Origin: Emticicia sp031378345
Lineage (GTDB): Bacteria > Bacteroidota > Bacteroidia > Cytophagales > Spirosomataceae
Direction of reading: 5' to 3'
NCBI GenBank assembly: GCA_031378345.1
Contig: JANNDY010000089.1
Location: 1 to 64,000 of the forward strand
DNA length: 64,000 nt
Shown: piece by piece, positions 28,779-39,920 of the stretch
Position numbering within the stretch: the first letter of the stretch is position 1
Layout: the number at the start of each line of letters is the position of its first letter
Notes under the pieces: model-generated
What the model was told of the DNA's origin: nothing
What the model saw: only the letters and a program-made list of their open reading frames with translations
The model's database searches: none
Program-made: the position numbers and the translations under genes

Positions 28779-29108
28779 TTAAAAATTTGGGCTAAAAGTT
28801 TTAATAAATTGCTCCTTTTTTCTTCGAGAAAAACTTATTTCCTTGTCATTGGGAAGTTTTAGTGCATACACATTTTCGGACTGAACAATGACAGCATAAG
28901 CCAAATTGACCAAGTGCGAACGATTGGTTCGGAAGAAATTGAAGGAAGCAAAACGTGTTTCTAATTTGCCCAACGTAGTGCCGACAATTACCAATCGCCC
29001 ATCTGCCAAATGCAGGCGTGTATAATTGATGTCGCTTTCGAGAAAAATGATTTCGGAGGGAAAGAATTTCATTCTACCACCTACATGAATTGATGAGGTT
29101 GTTTTCAT
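28779..29108 (-). CDS. Stand-alone LytTR DNA-binding protein
   Basis: The 109-aa protein consists almost wholly of a LytTR domain: the family landmarks FFPSEIIFLESDINYTRLHL, a conserved FFRTNRSHLVNL core and a final RRKKEQF helix are visible. It has no receiver. I prefer ATG 29108 over the upstream TTG 29177 and ATG 29165, because the extra residues are hydrophobic and lie outside the domain. LytTR proteins bind two direct repeats one or two helical turns apart. Such a pair (site C) lies about 155-190 bp upstream, so autoregulation is plausible. It forms an operon with the 749-aa surface protein gene, only 4 bp downstream. Signal input must come from a separate protein or cytoplasmic state. 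Confidence 0.88.
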   Translation of the reverse strand: MKTTSSIHVGGRMKFFPSEIIFLESDINYTRLHLADGRLVIVGTTLGKLETRFASFNFFRTNRSHLVNLAYAVIVQSENVYALKLPNDKEISFSRRKKEQFIKTFSPNF

Positions 29109-29261
29109 AGTAAAAGATTTTTTGGGTGAAATTTTTAGTAGAAAGAGTAAAAAGGAGAAGAACATCGGCTTCGTCAAGGAGATGTTTGTACCTTCTCATT
29201 TTGATCTTTTACTACTAAGAATATATGACAAATTTGGAGATAAATAGAAGGGTAGTGTTAG

Positions 29262-29295
29262 CAGAAATTAGGCATTCTTTAGTTCATTTTCAGCA
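29262..29295 (-). promoter_or_regulatory. 21-bp-period direct repeat (site C)
   Basis: On the minus strand TGCTGAAAATGAA (29283-29295) and TGCCTAATTTCTG (29262-29274) are 21 bp apart. The second half and the next five bases are shared exactly with site B. It lies between a duplicated terminator and the LytTR gene. Confidence 0.55.
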
Positions 29296-29304
29296 AATGG
29301 CATA

Positions 29305-29340
29305 AAAAAGCCTTCAAAAATGAGGTTTTGAAGGCTTTTT
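29305..29340 (-). terminator. Duplicated terminator hairpin
   Basis: A 15-bp perfect stem (29305-29319 with 29326-29340) is near-identical to those at 13447 and 23555. Here it follows both the third giant gene and the relic kinase tail just upstream, and would stop minus-strand transcripts before the LytTR operon. Confidence 0.85.
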
Positions 29341-29360
29341 TGAATTGTCAAACTATTGAA

Positions 29361-29410
29361 TTAGCACTCACTTGGCAGTTTTTCAAATTTCTATTGAATG
29401 GTATTTTCGA
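29361..29410 (-). pseudogene. Relic 3' end of a hybrid kinase/AraC gene
   Basis: Read on the minus strand, the last codons before TAA (29361-29363) give KFEKLPSEC, against KFGKLPSEYS at the end of the kinase gene at 23620. Similarity continues upstream at DNA level, with an in-frame TAG and a small deletion. The same terminator hairpin and operator-type block follow it, as in the intact copy. It is the decayed remnant of a duplicated kinase-operator unit, now placed between the third giant gene and the LytTR operon. Confidence 0.65.
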
Positions 29411-29431
29411 CTGCCCAAAAGGGAGCTTATA

Positions 29432-32400
29432 TTATTGAGGACAAGCACTTTGAATCTCAGCCCTAAACACAGTACCGGATTTTGCTTCAAAACCAGCATT
29501 TAAAATGACAGAATTACCAGCTTGGTAAATAACTTTTGCAGGAGAATATACCTTATTCGTAGCAGAAATTGTCAGAATTGCTTTCTTTGTTTTATCACTT
29601 GAAAAATCATTTGTTGGACTAACCAAAGTAAGATTTTGTGCATGAATTGTAAGAGCCACAGGATTGTAATTCCCAGAAGCAGCAGGGTCTGTTGAAACTA
29701 CTTTGATTCTATAATTTTCTCCACCAACGGCATTGTTTGGAATAGTGCAAAGTACACTTCCTGCCACATTTGTAGTTCCAATAATTTGTGGAGAATTGAA
29801 GTTTCCATTCTCATCAGAAAGTAATACATTGAATAGATTTCCACCTGCAAAAGTTCCTGTGGTAGTGAAACTTACATTGACCGAAGTTCCTGCACAAAAC
29901 TCAGTTCCTGCAAAGTTTGGCATCGAAATCGAAGGTGTATTTCCAACAATTGTGAAAGTTGTAACTACCGGTCCATAAGTAGTGCCACCAGTTCGGTTAT
30001 CTCCTGCATAGCCCGTAATTGTTAGCGAATAAGTTCCCGGAGCTAACACTTGACCATTTACTGAATTTCCTGAATTATCAAAAAGGGCAAACGGCTCTAC
30101 ATTTTGAAGGATTGTCCAGTTCAAACTCGGTCCTGTGATGGTCATATCAACACTTTCTATGGCAACATTTGGGCAAATAGGTCGAACCAAAATCGAAGTA
30201 GGATTTACATTTTGAGCAATATTTGCACCATTGACCAAAGGAAAAAGAGCTTGGTAAGGATTTCCTGCCAAAACATAAGAATACTCCATGATTTGCAAGC
30301 AAGGGTCAATGCCAGTAACAATGACGTTTGTTGTGGCAGTTGCCATGCAAATTCCAGTCGAAACGCTTACATAATAAACCCCTCCATTGATAGCTAAAGC
30401 ATTGATAATCATTGGATTAGCTAATGAACTTGAGAAATTATTTGGACCAGACCACGAATAAGTTTCGCCGCCCGAAACACTCAACAAAATGCTTTGCCCA
30501 AGTTGATAAGGACCAGTATTTGATGCTGTTGGCATTAAATCATTAGTGAAAGTAATCGCCACACTTGCCGTAGCCGTACAGCCATTTACCGAAGTAACTG
30601 TTACGCTATAAGTACCTGCTGCTGAAACAGTTACGGTGGCATTTGTTCCTAAACTATTCGACCAAAGATAAGTTCCACCACCAGTTGCGGTTAGGTTTAA
30701 AGTTGGGGTCGAACAAGTGAGTTGTCCGCCACCATTTATTGCTGCATTTGGCACAGAATTATCTTGTGTAATTGCTACAGCTGCCGTAGCCGTACAGCCA
30801 TTTGCCGAAGTAACAGTTACGCTGTAAGTACCTGATACTGAAACACTTACGACTGCATTTGTGCCTAAACTATTTGACCATGAATAGCTTCCGCCACCAG
30901 TTGCTGTTAGGTTTAAAGTTGGGGTCGTACAAGTTAAAATTCCGCCACCATTTATTGCTGCATTTGGTGGAGTATTATTTTGAGTAATTGCTACAGTTGC
31001 CGTAGCGGTACAGCCATTTGTCGAAGTAACGGTTACGCTGTAAGTACCTGATGCTGAAACACTTATGACTGAATTTGTTCCTAAACTATTTGACCACGAA
31101 TAGCTTCCGCCACCAGTTGCCGTTAAGTTTAAAGTTGGGGTCGTACAAGTTAATTCGCCACCTCCTAAAATTGTCGCTGTTGGAGGAGAAATATTTTGTG
31201 TAATTGCCACAGTTGCCGTAGCCGTACAACCGTTTGCACTCGTAACGGTTACGCTGTAAGTACCTGACGATGAAACAGTTACAACTGCATTTGTGCCTAA
31301 AGAATTACTCCAATTGTATGTTCCGCCACCAGTTGCCGTTAGGTTTAAAGTTGGGGTTGTACAAGTTAATTCGCCACCTCCTAAAATTGTCGCTGTTGGA
31401 GGAGAAATATTTTGCGTAATAGCCACACTTGCCGTTGCTGTACAACCATTTGCCGAAGTAACAGTTACGCTGTAAGTACCTGACGATGAAACAGTTACAA
31501 CTGCATTTGTGCCTAAAGAATTACTCCAATTGTATGTTCCGCCACCTGTGGCTGTTAGGCTTAAAGTTGGGTTTGTACAAGTTAAAATTCCGCCACCATT
31601 TATTGCTGCATTTGGCAATGAATTATCCTGTGTAATAACCACACTTGCAGTAGCCGTACAACCATTTGCACTTGTTACAGTTACGTTGTAAGTGCCTGAT
31701 GCTGAAACACTTACGACTGCATTTGTGCCTAAACTATTTGACCAAAGATAAGTTCCACCACCTGTGGCTGTTAGGCTTAAAGTTGGGTTTGTACAAGTTA
31801 AAATTCCGCCACCATTTATTGCTGCATTTGGTGGAGTAATATTTTGCGTAATTGCCACATTTGCCGTTGCTGTACAACCATTTGCACTCGTAACGGTTAC
31901 GCTGTAAGTGCCTGCTACTGAAACAGTTACGACTGCATTTGTGCCTAAACTATTTGACCACAAATAGCTTCCGCCACCAGTTGCCGTTAGGTTTAAAGTT
32001 GGGGTCGTACAAGTTAAAATTCCGCCACCATTTATTGCTGCATTTGGTGGAGTAATATTTTGAGTAATTGCTACAGTTGCCGTAGCGGTACAGCCATTTG
32101 TCGAAGTAACGATTACGCTGTAAGTACCTGATGCTGAAACAGTTACGACTGCATTTGTTCCCAAACCATTACTCCAAGAATAAGTTCCACCACCAGTAGC
32201 AGTAAGGCTTAAAGTTGGCGTTGAACAAGTGAGTTGTCCGCCACCATTTATTGCTGCATTTGGTAATGAATTATCTTGTGTAATCGCTACAGTTGCCGTC
32301 GCTGTACAACCATTTGTCGAAGTAACAGTTACGCTGTAAGTGCCTGCTGCTGAAACAGTTACGGTGGCATTTGTTCCTAAACTATTTGACCAAGAATAAG

Positions 32401-35400
32401 TTCCACCGCCAGTAGCAGTAAGGCTTAAAGTTGGCGTTGAACAAGTGAGTTGTCCGCCACCATTTATTGCTGCATTTGGTAATGAATTATCCTGCGTAAT
32501 AGCCACAGTTGCCGTTGCTGTACAACCATTTGTCGAAGTAACAGTTACGCTGTAAGTGCCTGCTGCTGAAATAGTTACGATGGAGTTTGTTCCTAAACTA
32601 TTACTCCAGTTATATGTACCGCCACCAGTTGCAGTAAGGCTTAAAGTTGGGGTTGTACAAGTTAAAATTCCGCCACCATTTATTGCTGCATTTGGTGGAG
32701 TAATATTTTGTGTAATAGCCACACTTGCCGTTGCTGTACAGCCATTTGCACTTGTTACGGTTACGTTGTAAGTGCCTGATGCTGAAACAGTTACGACTGC
32801 ATTTGTTCCTAAACTATTCGACCAATTATAAGTTCCACCACCAGTTGCCGTTAGGTTTAAAGTTGGGGTCGTACAAGTCAATTCGCCACCAACGAGAATT
32901 GAGGCAGTTGGTGGATTTTCGATTGTAACATTTACTGCTACAAAACTACTTTGGCAAGCCCCTAATTCGCAACGCACATTATAAGTAGTATTGGCACTTA
33001 AATTTGGTGTAATAAAAGGCGAACCCACAGTAGGAATTGCTACCGAACTTGCATTATACCAATTGACCGTTCCAGTTGCACAAGTAGCTGATAATGAGGT
33101 AGTTGCATTAATGCAAATAGTTGGATTTGACGTACCTGTTGGTGCCAACGGAATTTGTGTAACAGTTACTCCACCTGCAAAAACTCTATTACTGATACAA
33201 ATGCCGTTTTCACAGGCTACAAAATAATTGCCTGTTGCGGTTGGAGAATAAATTAATGGTGTGCCTGTCCCAAGCATTGTTCCGCTTGCACCTGCATTGT
33301 ACCAAGTAACAGTTCCAGTTGCACAAGTGGCTGATAATGAGATACTTGCACCAGCACAAATGGAATTTGAACTAATTGTTTGAGCCGTTGGAGGTGTTAC
33401 GGCTTGTGTTACATTTACTTGATTTGTGGCTGCTCTACTGCTTATGCAAATACTATTTTCGCATGCAGCGTAATAAGTTGTTGTTATCGTCGGATTTACA
33501 ACAAATGGTGAGCCTGTTCCGAGTGCTGAGCCACCAGTCATTTGGTTATACCAAGTGATTGTTCCTGTGGCACAAACGGCGGTTAATAATACATCTTCAC
33601 CACTACAAATTGCTGTCAAACTTGCAGATGGGCTTGATGGTGTGCTTACATTTTCTGTTACACTTACTTGGTTTGTGGCTATTCTACTACTCACACAAGC
33701 TCCATTGATACAGGCCGCATAATAGGTTGTAGTCGTTGCAGGAAGATGTGCAAATCCATTTCCATTTCCAATATCTGCACCGCCTGTTGCTTGTGTAAAC
33801 CAAGTGATAGTTCCAGTAGCACAAGTAGCTGATAATATGACAGATGTGCCTGTGCAAATAGCTGTTTGGTTGGCAGAAACAGCAGTCGGATTGCTTACAT
33901 TTTGAATCACTTCTATTTCGCCAGTTGGTATTCTCGAACTTTCACAAATGCCGTTTGAACTTTTACAACTTACAAAATAGCTTGTACTGACACTTGGTGT
34001 TTGAGAAAAATTATTACCCGTTCCGAGTGCAACTCCGCCTGTCAGGGCATTATACCAAGTGATTATTCCAGTAGCACAAGTGGCTGATAATGAGATACTT
34101 GCACCACTACAAATACTTGTTTGGCTCACCATTACATTACTTGGGTCGCTTACATTTTCAGTTACAATTACTTGACTTGTGGCAACTCTTGTACTTAGAC
34201 AGATTCCGTTTTCGCAGGAAGCATAATAAGTTGTATTTGTAGAAGGATTTTGTAAGAAACCATTGCCAGTTCCGAGTGCCGAACCGCCAGTCATGGCATC
34301 GTACCAAGTGATAGTTCCTGTTGCACAAGTGCCTGATAATGAGATACTTGTGCCATTGCAAATGTCTGTTAAACTTACCGAAACTGCGGTCGGAATAGTT
34401 ACATTTTCTGTAACCTGCACTTCTCCTGTGCTTATTCTATTGCTTTCACAAATTCCATTCACACAACTTGCATAATAAGTAGTATTTACTGTTGGACTTT
34501 GAGAAAAACCATTGCCTGTTCCGAGAGCCGAACCGCCAGTCATGGCATTGTACCAATTGATGATTCCTGTAGTACAAGTGGCTGATAATGAAACACTTAC
34601 GCCACTACAAATATTATTTTGACTGACCGAAACGCTTGTAGGGTCTGTAACATTTTGTGTTACCGTAACCTCGCTTGTTGCCACTCGTCCACTGGTACAA
34701 CTACCTGTTTCGCAAGAAGCGTAATAGGTTGTATTCATGGTTGGATTTTGTGAAAAACCATTCCCTGTTCCAAGAGCCGAACCGCCCGTCATGGCATCGT
34801 ACCAATTGATGATTCCTGTTGCACAAGTGGCTGATAATGAGACACTTGTACCACTACAAATGGCATTTGAACTTGCTGAAACAGCAGTCGGATTTAAAAT
34901 TTCGGGATTTACCACAACATTTACTGGTACAAAAGCACTATTACAAATTCCGTTTTCGCATCGAACATTATAAGTTGTATTTGAAGTAAATGCAGGTGTA
35001 CTATATGGTGAGCCAGTTTGTAGAAATGTCGTACTATTTGAGCCGTACCAAGCGACATTTCCATTTGTACAAGTAGCTGATAATGAGGTTGTTGTATTGT
35101 AACAAATACTTGCATCAGCCGTGCCAGTTGGAGCAGAAACAGGTGTTACAGTTACCGTAACTTCTACAAATGGACTATTACAACTTCCATTTTCACAACG
35201 TACATTATAAATAGTAGTTGCTGTTAATGCAGACGTACTATATGGCGAGCCAGTTTGTAGAAATGTCGTACTATTTGAGCCATACCAAGCAACATTTCCA
35301 GTGGCACAAGTGGCTGATAATGAAGCAGTTGTATTGAAACAAATCGTAGGGTTTGATGTGCCTGTGGGTGCAAGCGGGTTCGCAGGAACATTTAAAGTCT

Positions 35401-38400
35401 GAACAGGGGTGAGTGTAAATGTAATGCTATTATAAGTAATCGCAAAATCAGAATAATCACCAGCAGAAAGCCCACTCAAAGTAAATGTATTGCCACTCTG
35501 AACCACGCTTGCAGATTGACTTACTGTATTTTTCTTATAATTTAAAGTATAAGTATTATCTGGTAAATTGATGGTAGTAAATACAATACTTCCATCAGTT
35601 GCATTGCCCAAACAAGTTGGCTGGTTGACAGTACTCACTGCCATTGTGTGCGAATTGCACGCCACATTGGAAGCAACTGCACCCGGTTCTAACCAATTTG
35701 AGGAATTTCCGTTCAAAGCAAAGTTTACTAATGTTCCGTTGAGAGCATTTCCGCTACCATCATTTAAGGTTGTTACACCTGCATTATTTCCTGCATTCAC
35801 ACCTTGATTGAAATGATAATTTGCTTTTAAATCGGCATTAGTTGTCTGAATTTCACAATTCATTGTATTTTGAACTTCAACATCAGTCAATGCTTTTGAC
35901 CAGATTCTTACTTCATCTATATTGCCATTAAAATTTTGTGTACCATCGGTTTTGCTTCCAATTGATAACGAATTGTCGGTTCCATTGGTTGAAGTACCAC
36001 CAGAGAGATATGGTTGAAGTACGCCATTAACCAAAATCTCAACAGTTTGTGTTGAGGCAATCCACCTTGCTGCAATATGGGTCCATTGATTTAAAACAAT
36101 TGTACTTCGTGTACTATACTCATTGCCGATTGATGTAACATAGAAAACAATTTGGCTGGGGTTACCGAATAATAATGAAGCAAAATTTGTATTATTTTTC
36201 TCAGCAAAAATTATTCGACTTACAGCGGTTGAGGTTGGATAAACCCATGCCTCAAAAGTGAAATCATTATTGGCAATATCATTAAATAAGGCTGGTAAAG
36301 GTACATTAACTCTATCATTAACTCCATCAAAATTTAACATTGCTGCCGATGCTGCAAATACATTTACATTTACAAAACTACTTGCACATACGCCACTTTC
36401 ACAACGAACTTTATATAAGGTATTTGAGCTAAGATTTGGGGTTATGAAAGGTGAACCTGTACCTAATAAAGTAGATGTACTCGAATTATACCAAGATACC
36501 GTTCCTGATGCACAAGTGGCTGATAATGAAGCACTTGTACCACTTGGAATAGTTGCATTTGCCGTTCCAGTTGGGTCAGTTACAGAGGTTATCGTAACCG
36601 TAACAGGCACAAAAGCACTATTGCAAGAGCCATTGATACATCGAACATTATAAGTTGTATTTGCAGCTAAATTAGGGGTAGTATAAGGCGAGCCAACAAA
36701 AGGAATTGCTACACTACTTGCATCGTACCAATTCACAGTTCCGTTTGCACAAGTGGCTGATAATGAGGCGGTTGTGCCAGTACAAATCGTTGAATTTGCC
36801 GTTCCACTTGGAGCAGAAACAGGCGTAACTGTTACCGTAACAGGTACAAAGGTACTATTACAACCTGCATTGATACATCGAACATTATAAGTAGTATTTG
36901 CAGATAAAGTCGGAGTTGCAAAAGGAGAGCCTGTTTGTAAAAAAGTCGTACTATTTGAAGCATACCAATTGACCGTTCCAGTTGTACAAGTGGCTGATAA
37001 TGAGGCAGTTGTACCTGTGCAAATCGTTGGATTTGCTGTGCCAGTTGGAGCTGTTACCTGAGTAACCGTAATCGTAACAGGCACAAAAGCACTATTACAA
37101 CCTGCATTTATACATCGAACATTATAAGTTGTATTTGCACTCAAAGTTGGCGTTGTATATGGCGAACCTGTTTGTATAAAAGTCGTACTATTTGAAGCAT
37201 ACCAATTGACAGTTCCAGTTGCACAAGTAGCTGATAATGAGGCAGTTGTGCCAGTACAAATCGTTGGATTTGCTGTGCCAGTTGGAGTTGTTACCTGAGT
37301 TACAGTAACCGTTACAGGTACAAAAGCACTGTTACAACCTGCATTAATACATCGAACATTGTAGGTAGTATTTGCACTTAAAGTTGGCGTAGTATAAGGT
37401 GAGTTTGTTTGTAAAAAAGTCGTACTATTTGAAGCATACCAATTGACAGTTCCTGTTGCACAAGTGGCTGATAATGAGGCAGTTGTACCAGTACAAATCG
37501 TTGGATTTGCTGTGCCAGATGGAGCTGTTACCTGAGTAACGGTAACCGTAACAGGCACAAAAGCACTATTACAACCAGCATTGATACATCGAACATTATA
37601 AGTAGTATTTGCACTTAAAGTTGGCGTAGTATAAGGAGAGCCTGTTTGTAAAAAAGTCGTACTATTTGAAGCATACCAATTGACAGTTCCAGTGGCACAA
37701 GTGGCTGATAATGAGGCAGTTGTACCAGTACAAATCGTTGGATTGGCTGTGCCTGTTGGTGCAGTTACCTGAGTTACGGTAACTGTTACAGGCACAAAAG
37801 CACTATTGCAAGAGCCGTTTATACATCGAACATTATAAGTTGTATTTGCAGATAAAGTAGGCGTAGTATAAGGCGAACCCACAAACGGAATTGCTACACT
37901 ACTTGCATTGTACCAATTGACAGTTCCAGTTGTACAAGTAGCTGATAATGAGGTAGTTGTGCCTGTGCAAATCGTTGGATTCGCTGTGCCTGTTGGAGAA
38001 TTTGGAATTGCCGTAACAACTACTGGTGCAGTTGCACCTCTTGTGGCACTAACGCCACAAGAGTTTTGGCAACTTGCATAATAGGTTGTGTTGCTCGAAG
38101 GTGCATGCGTAAATCCATTGCCAGTTCCGAGTGAAGAACCACCTGTTAATTGGCTGTACCAAGTAACTGTACCTATGCCGCAAGTGGCTGATAAAGTTAC
38201 ACTCGTGCCATTGCAAATTGCTGTTGAATTTACCGAAACACCAGTAGGATTGGCAGGTACTGAGGCAATTGTTACACTTGTGGTTGCTGTTAAAGCCGAA
38301 CAACCAGCCGCTGCACCAATGGTATAAGTTACAGTATAAGTGCCATTTGAGCTTGTACTTGGCGTAATTTGTCCATAATCTCCATTGATTGTCAAACCAG

Positions 38401-38590
38401 CAGGGCTTGATTTGAATGTTCCGCCCTGCATGCCAGTTAAAGTTACGTTTGCTACGCCAGCACTTGTGCAGAAAGGATTTCCTGAATAGGAAATACTCGC
38501 ACTTGGGACTTGACAACAAGCCAAACTTGCAGAGCTAACTGTATTTGGTGTAGTACGAAATGGCGTTAAAGCAAATTCACCAGAAGGCTA
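29432..38590 (-). pseudogene. Giant surface protein gene, 5'-truncated by IS256-type insertion
   Basis: The frame stays open upstream of the first possible start (TTG 38524), through residues EFALTPFRTTPNTVSSAS, to a TAG formed at the IS boundary near 38590. The original N-terminus and signal peptide are therefore lost. The remaining 3,030 aa contain a partial beta domain, an Ig unit, seven NPTICTGTT-type Ig units, a LamG-like jellyroll (about residues 726-950, FDGVNDRVNV to IDEVRIWSKAL), ten more Ig-like units to about 1875, eleven 72-residue GGGxLTC repeats (about 1875-2660), a SGGETYSWSGP module and the shared tail ending AEIQSACPQ. All reading frames of this long stretch are intact, so inactivation is recent. 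Without a signal peptide the product would not be exported even if translated. Confidence 0.8.
30545..32921 (-). repeat. Eleven tandem 216-bp Ig-like repeats
   Basis: Each unit encodes 72 residues, with constant LTCxxPTLxLTATGGG and SGTYSVTVTSxNGCTATA segments. The same module, one residue shorter, occurs eight times in the gene at 2169 and once, diverged, in the gene at 13503. Neighbouring units are often nearly identical. Confidence 0.88.
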
Positions 38591-38655
38591 TTTTTTAAAC
38601 TGTGTCAAGTGAAAATTTCACAAAAGTGTTAATTTTACTTTAAACATAGAATATT

Positions 38656-39888
38656 ATGACTCACAATCAACCATTTGACTTTGCATCTTTTCAAGAAGAA
38701 GCAATAAAAGGCTTATATTCAGGCAAGCCCCTGACAGGCGAAAAAGGCATTTTCGCACCCATGCTAAAACATTTTTTAGAGCAATCACTACAAGGAGAAA
38801 TGGACGCTCATTTAGCATCAGAACGCTCCATTGGCAACTCAAATAGAAGAAACGGCTTATCCAGTAAACGAGTTAAGAGTAGTGCAGGAGAATTTGAACT
38901 ACAAACGCCACGAGACCGTTTAGTGAGCTTTGAGCCAAGTATCGTTGCCAAACGACAAGTGGTTTTAACTGACCAATTGGAAGGTCAGATTATCTCTATG
39001 TATGGACGTGGGATGAGTTATTCAGATATTGGCAAGCATATACAGGAAATATATGGTTATTCGCTCTCACCAAGTGAAATTTCCAGTATTACTGACAAAG
39101 TATTACCAATGCTGAGAGAATGGCAAGTACGCCCCTTGTCAAACATTTATATAGTGGCATGGCTGGACGCAATGTATTACAAGGTTCGGGTAGATGGCAA
39201 AGTCGTTACACGTGTACTTTACAGTGTTATAGGGCTAAATTTACAAGGGAAAAAAGAGATTTTGGGCATCTATTTGACTGAAAGTGAGGGTGCCAAATTT
39301 TGGCTCTCGGTTCTGCAAGATTTTAAGCAAAGGGGCGTAAATGACATATTTATTGCTTGTGTTGATGGTCTAAAAGGGTTCCCAGAAGCGATAGAAAGTG
39401 TTTTTCCTACTACCCAAATACAATTGTGCATAGTCCACCAAATTAGAGGTTCATTACGTTTTATTCCTGAAAAACACATAAAGGAGTTCATGGGTAATTT
39501 GAAATCTATTTACCAAGCAAATACTCGTGAAATAGGTGAGGAAAATCTATTGTTGCTTAGTGATAAATGGGGCAAACTATACCCAAAAGCTGTTGAACCG
39601 TGGGTGAATAACTGGGAACATTTATCAGTGTTTTTTCAATATTCACAGTCCATCAGAAGGATTATTTATACCACAAATACCATTGAAGCGTATCATCGTC
39701 AAATACGAAAAATTACAAAAACTAAAGGGGCTTTTACCTCTGATAACGCCTTATTGAAACTGGCTTATTTAGCAATTATGAATATGGATAAACTTTGGAA
39801 TAAAACAGTTTTTAACTGGAAAGAAATTTTGTCAGAAATTAGTATTATTTTCGCTGACAGAATCGCTGATGAGGATTTCGAGTTATAA
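38656..39888 (+). CDS. IS256-family (Mutator-type) transposase
   Basis: This 410-aa transposase is full length and intact. The DDE catalytic residues are D171 (AWLDAMYYKV), D237 (CVDGLKGF) and E344 (TNTIEAYHRQIRK). The family signature C258-x2-H261 and the N-terminal LQGEMDAHLASE region are also present. It catalyses cut-and-paste or copy-out transposition of the element carrying it. ATG 38656 lies 65 bp inside the left inverted repeat. The stop codon is part of a long palindrome that continues to 39920. It should be functional, so further movement is possible. Confidence 0.95.
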   Translation: MTHNQPFDFASFQEEAIKGLYSGKPLTGEKGIFAPMLKHFLEQSLQGEMDAHLASERSIGNSNRRNGLSSKRVKSSAGEFELQTPRDRLVSFEPSIVAKRQVVLTDQLEGQIISMYGRGMSYSDIGKHIQEIYGYSLSPSEISSITDKVLPMLREWQVRPLSNIYIVAWLDAMYYKVRVDGKVVTRVLYSVIGLNLQGKKEILGIYLTESEGAKFWLSVLQDFKQRGVNDIFIACVDGLKGFPEAIESVFPTTQIQLCIVHQIRGSLRFIPEKHIKEFMGNLKSIYQANTREIGEENLLLLSDKWGKLYPKAVEPWVNNWEHLSVFFQYSQSIRRIIYTTNTIEAYHRQIRKITKTKGAFTSDNALLKLAYLAIMNMDKLWNKTVFNWKEILSEISIIFADRIADEDFEL

Positions 39889-39920
39889 GTTTTGGTTGAA
39901 AAAACCAAAACTTATAACTC
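39880..39920. terminator. Long palindrome at transposase 3' end
   Basis: Eighteen-base perfect arms starting GAGTTATAAG with a short A-rich loop span this stretch. The plus-strand arm encodes the last residues and stop of the transposase, and the minus-strand arm encodes the EL-stop end of the truncated AbiEii frame. It probably works as a two-way terminator protecting the IS. Confidence 0.75.

Noticed and set aside
29109..29177. Upstream TTG or ATG starts for the LytTR protein
   Set aside because: The extra residues are a hydrophobic run outside the LytTR domain, and ATG 29108 gives the usual short domain length.
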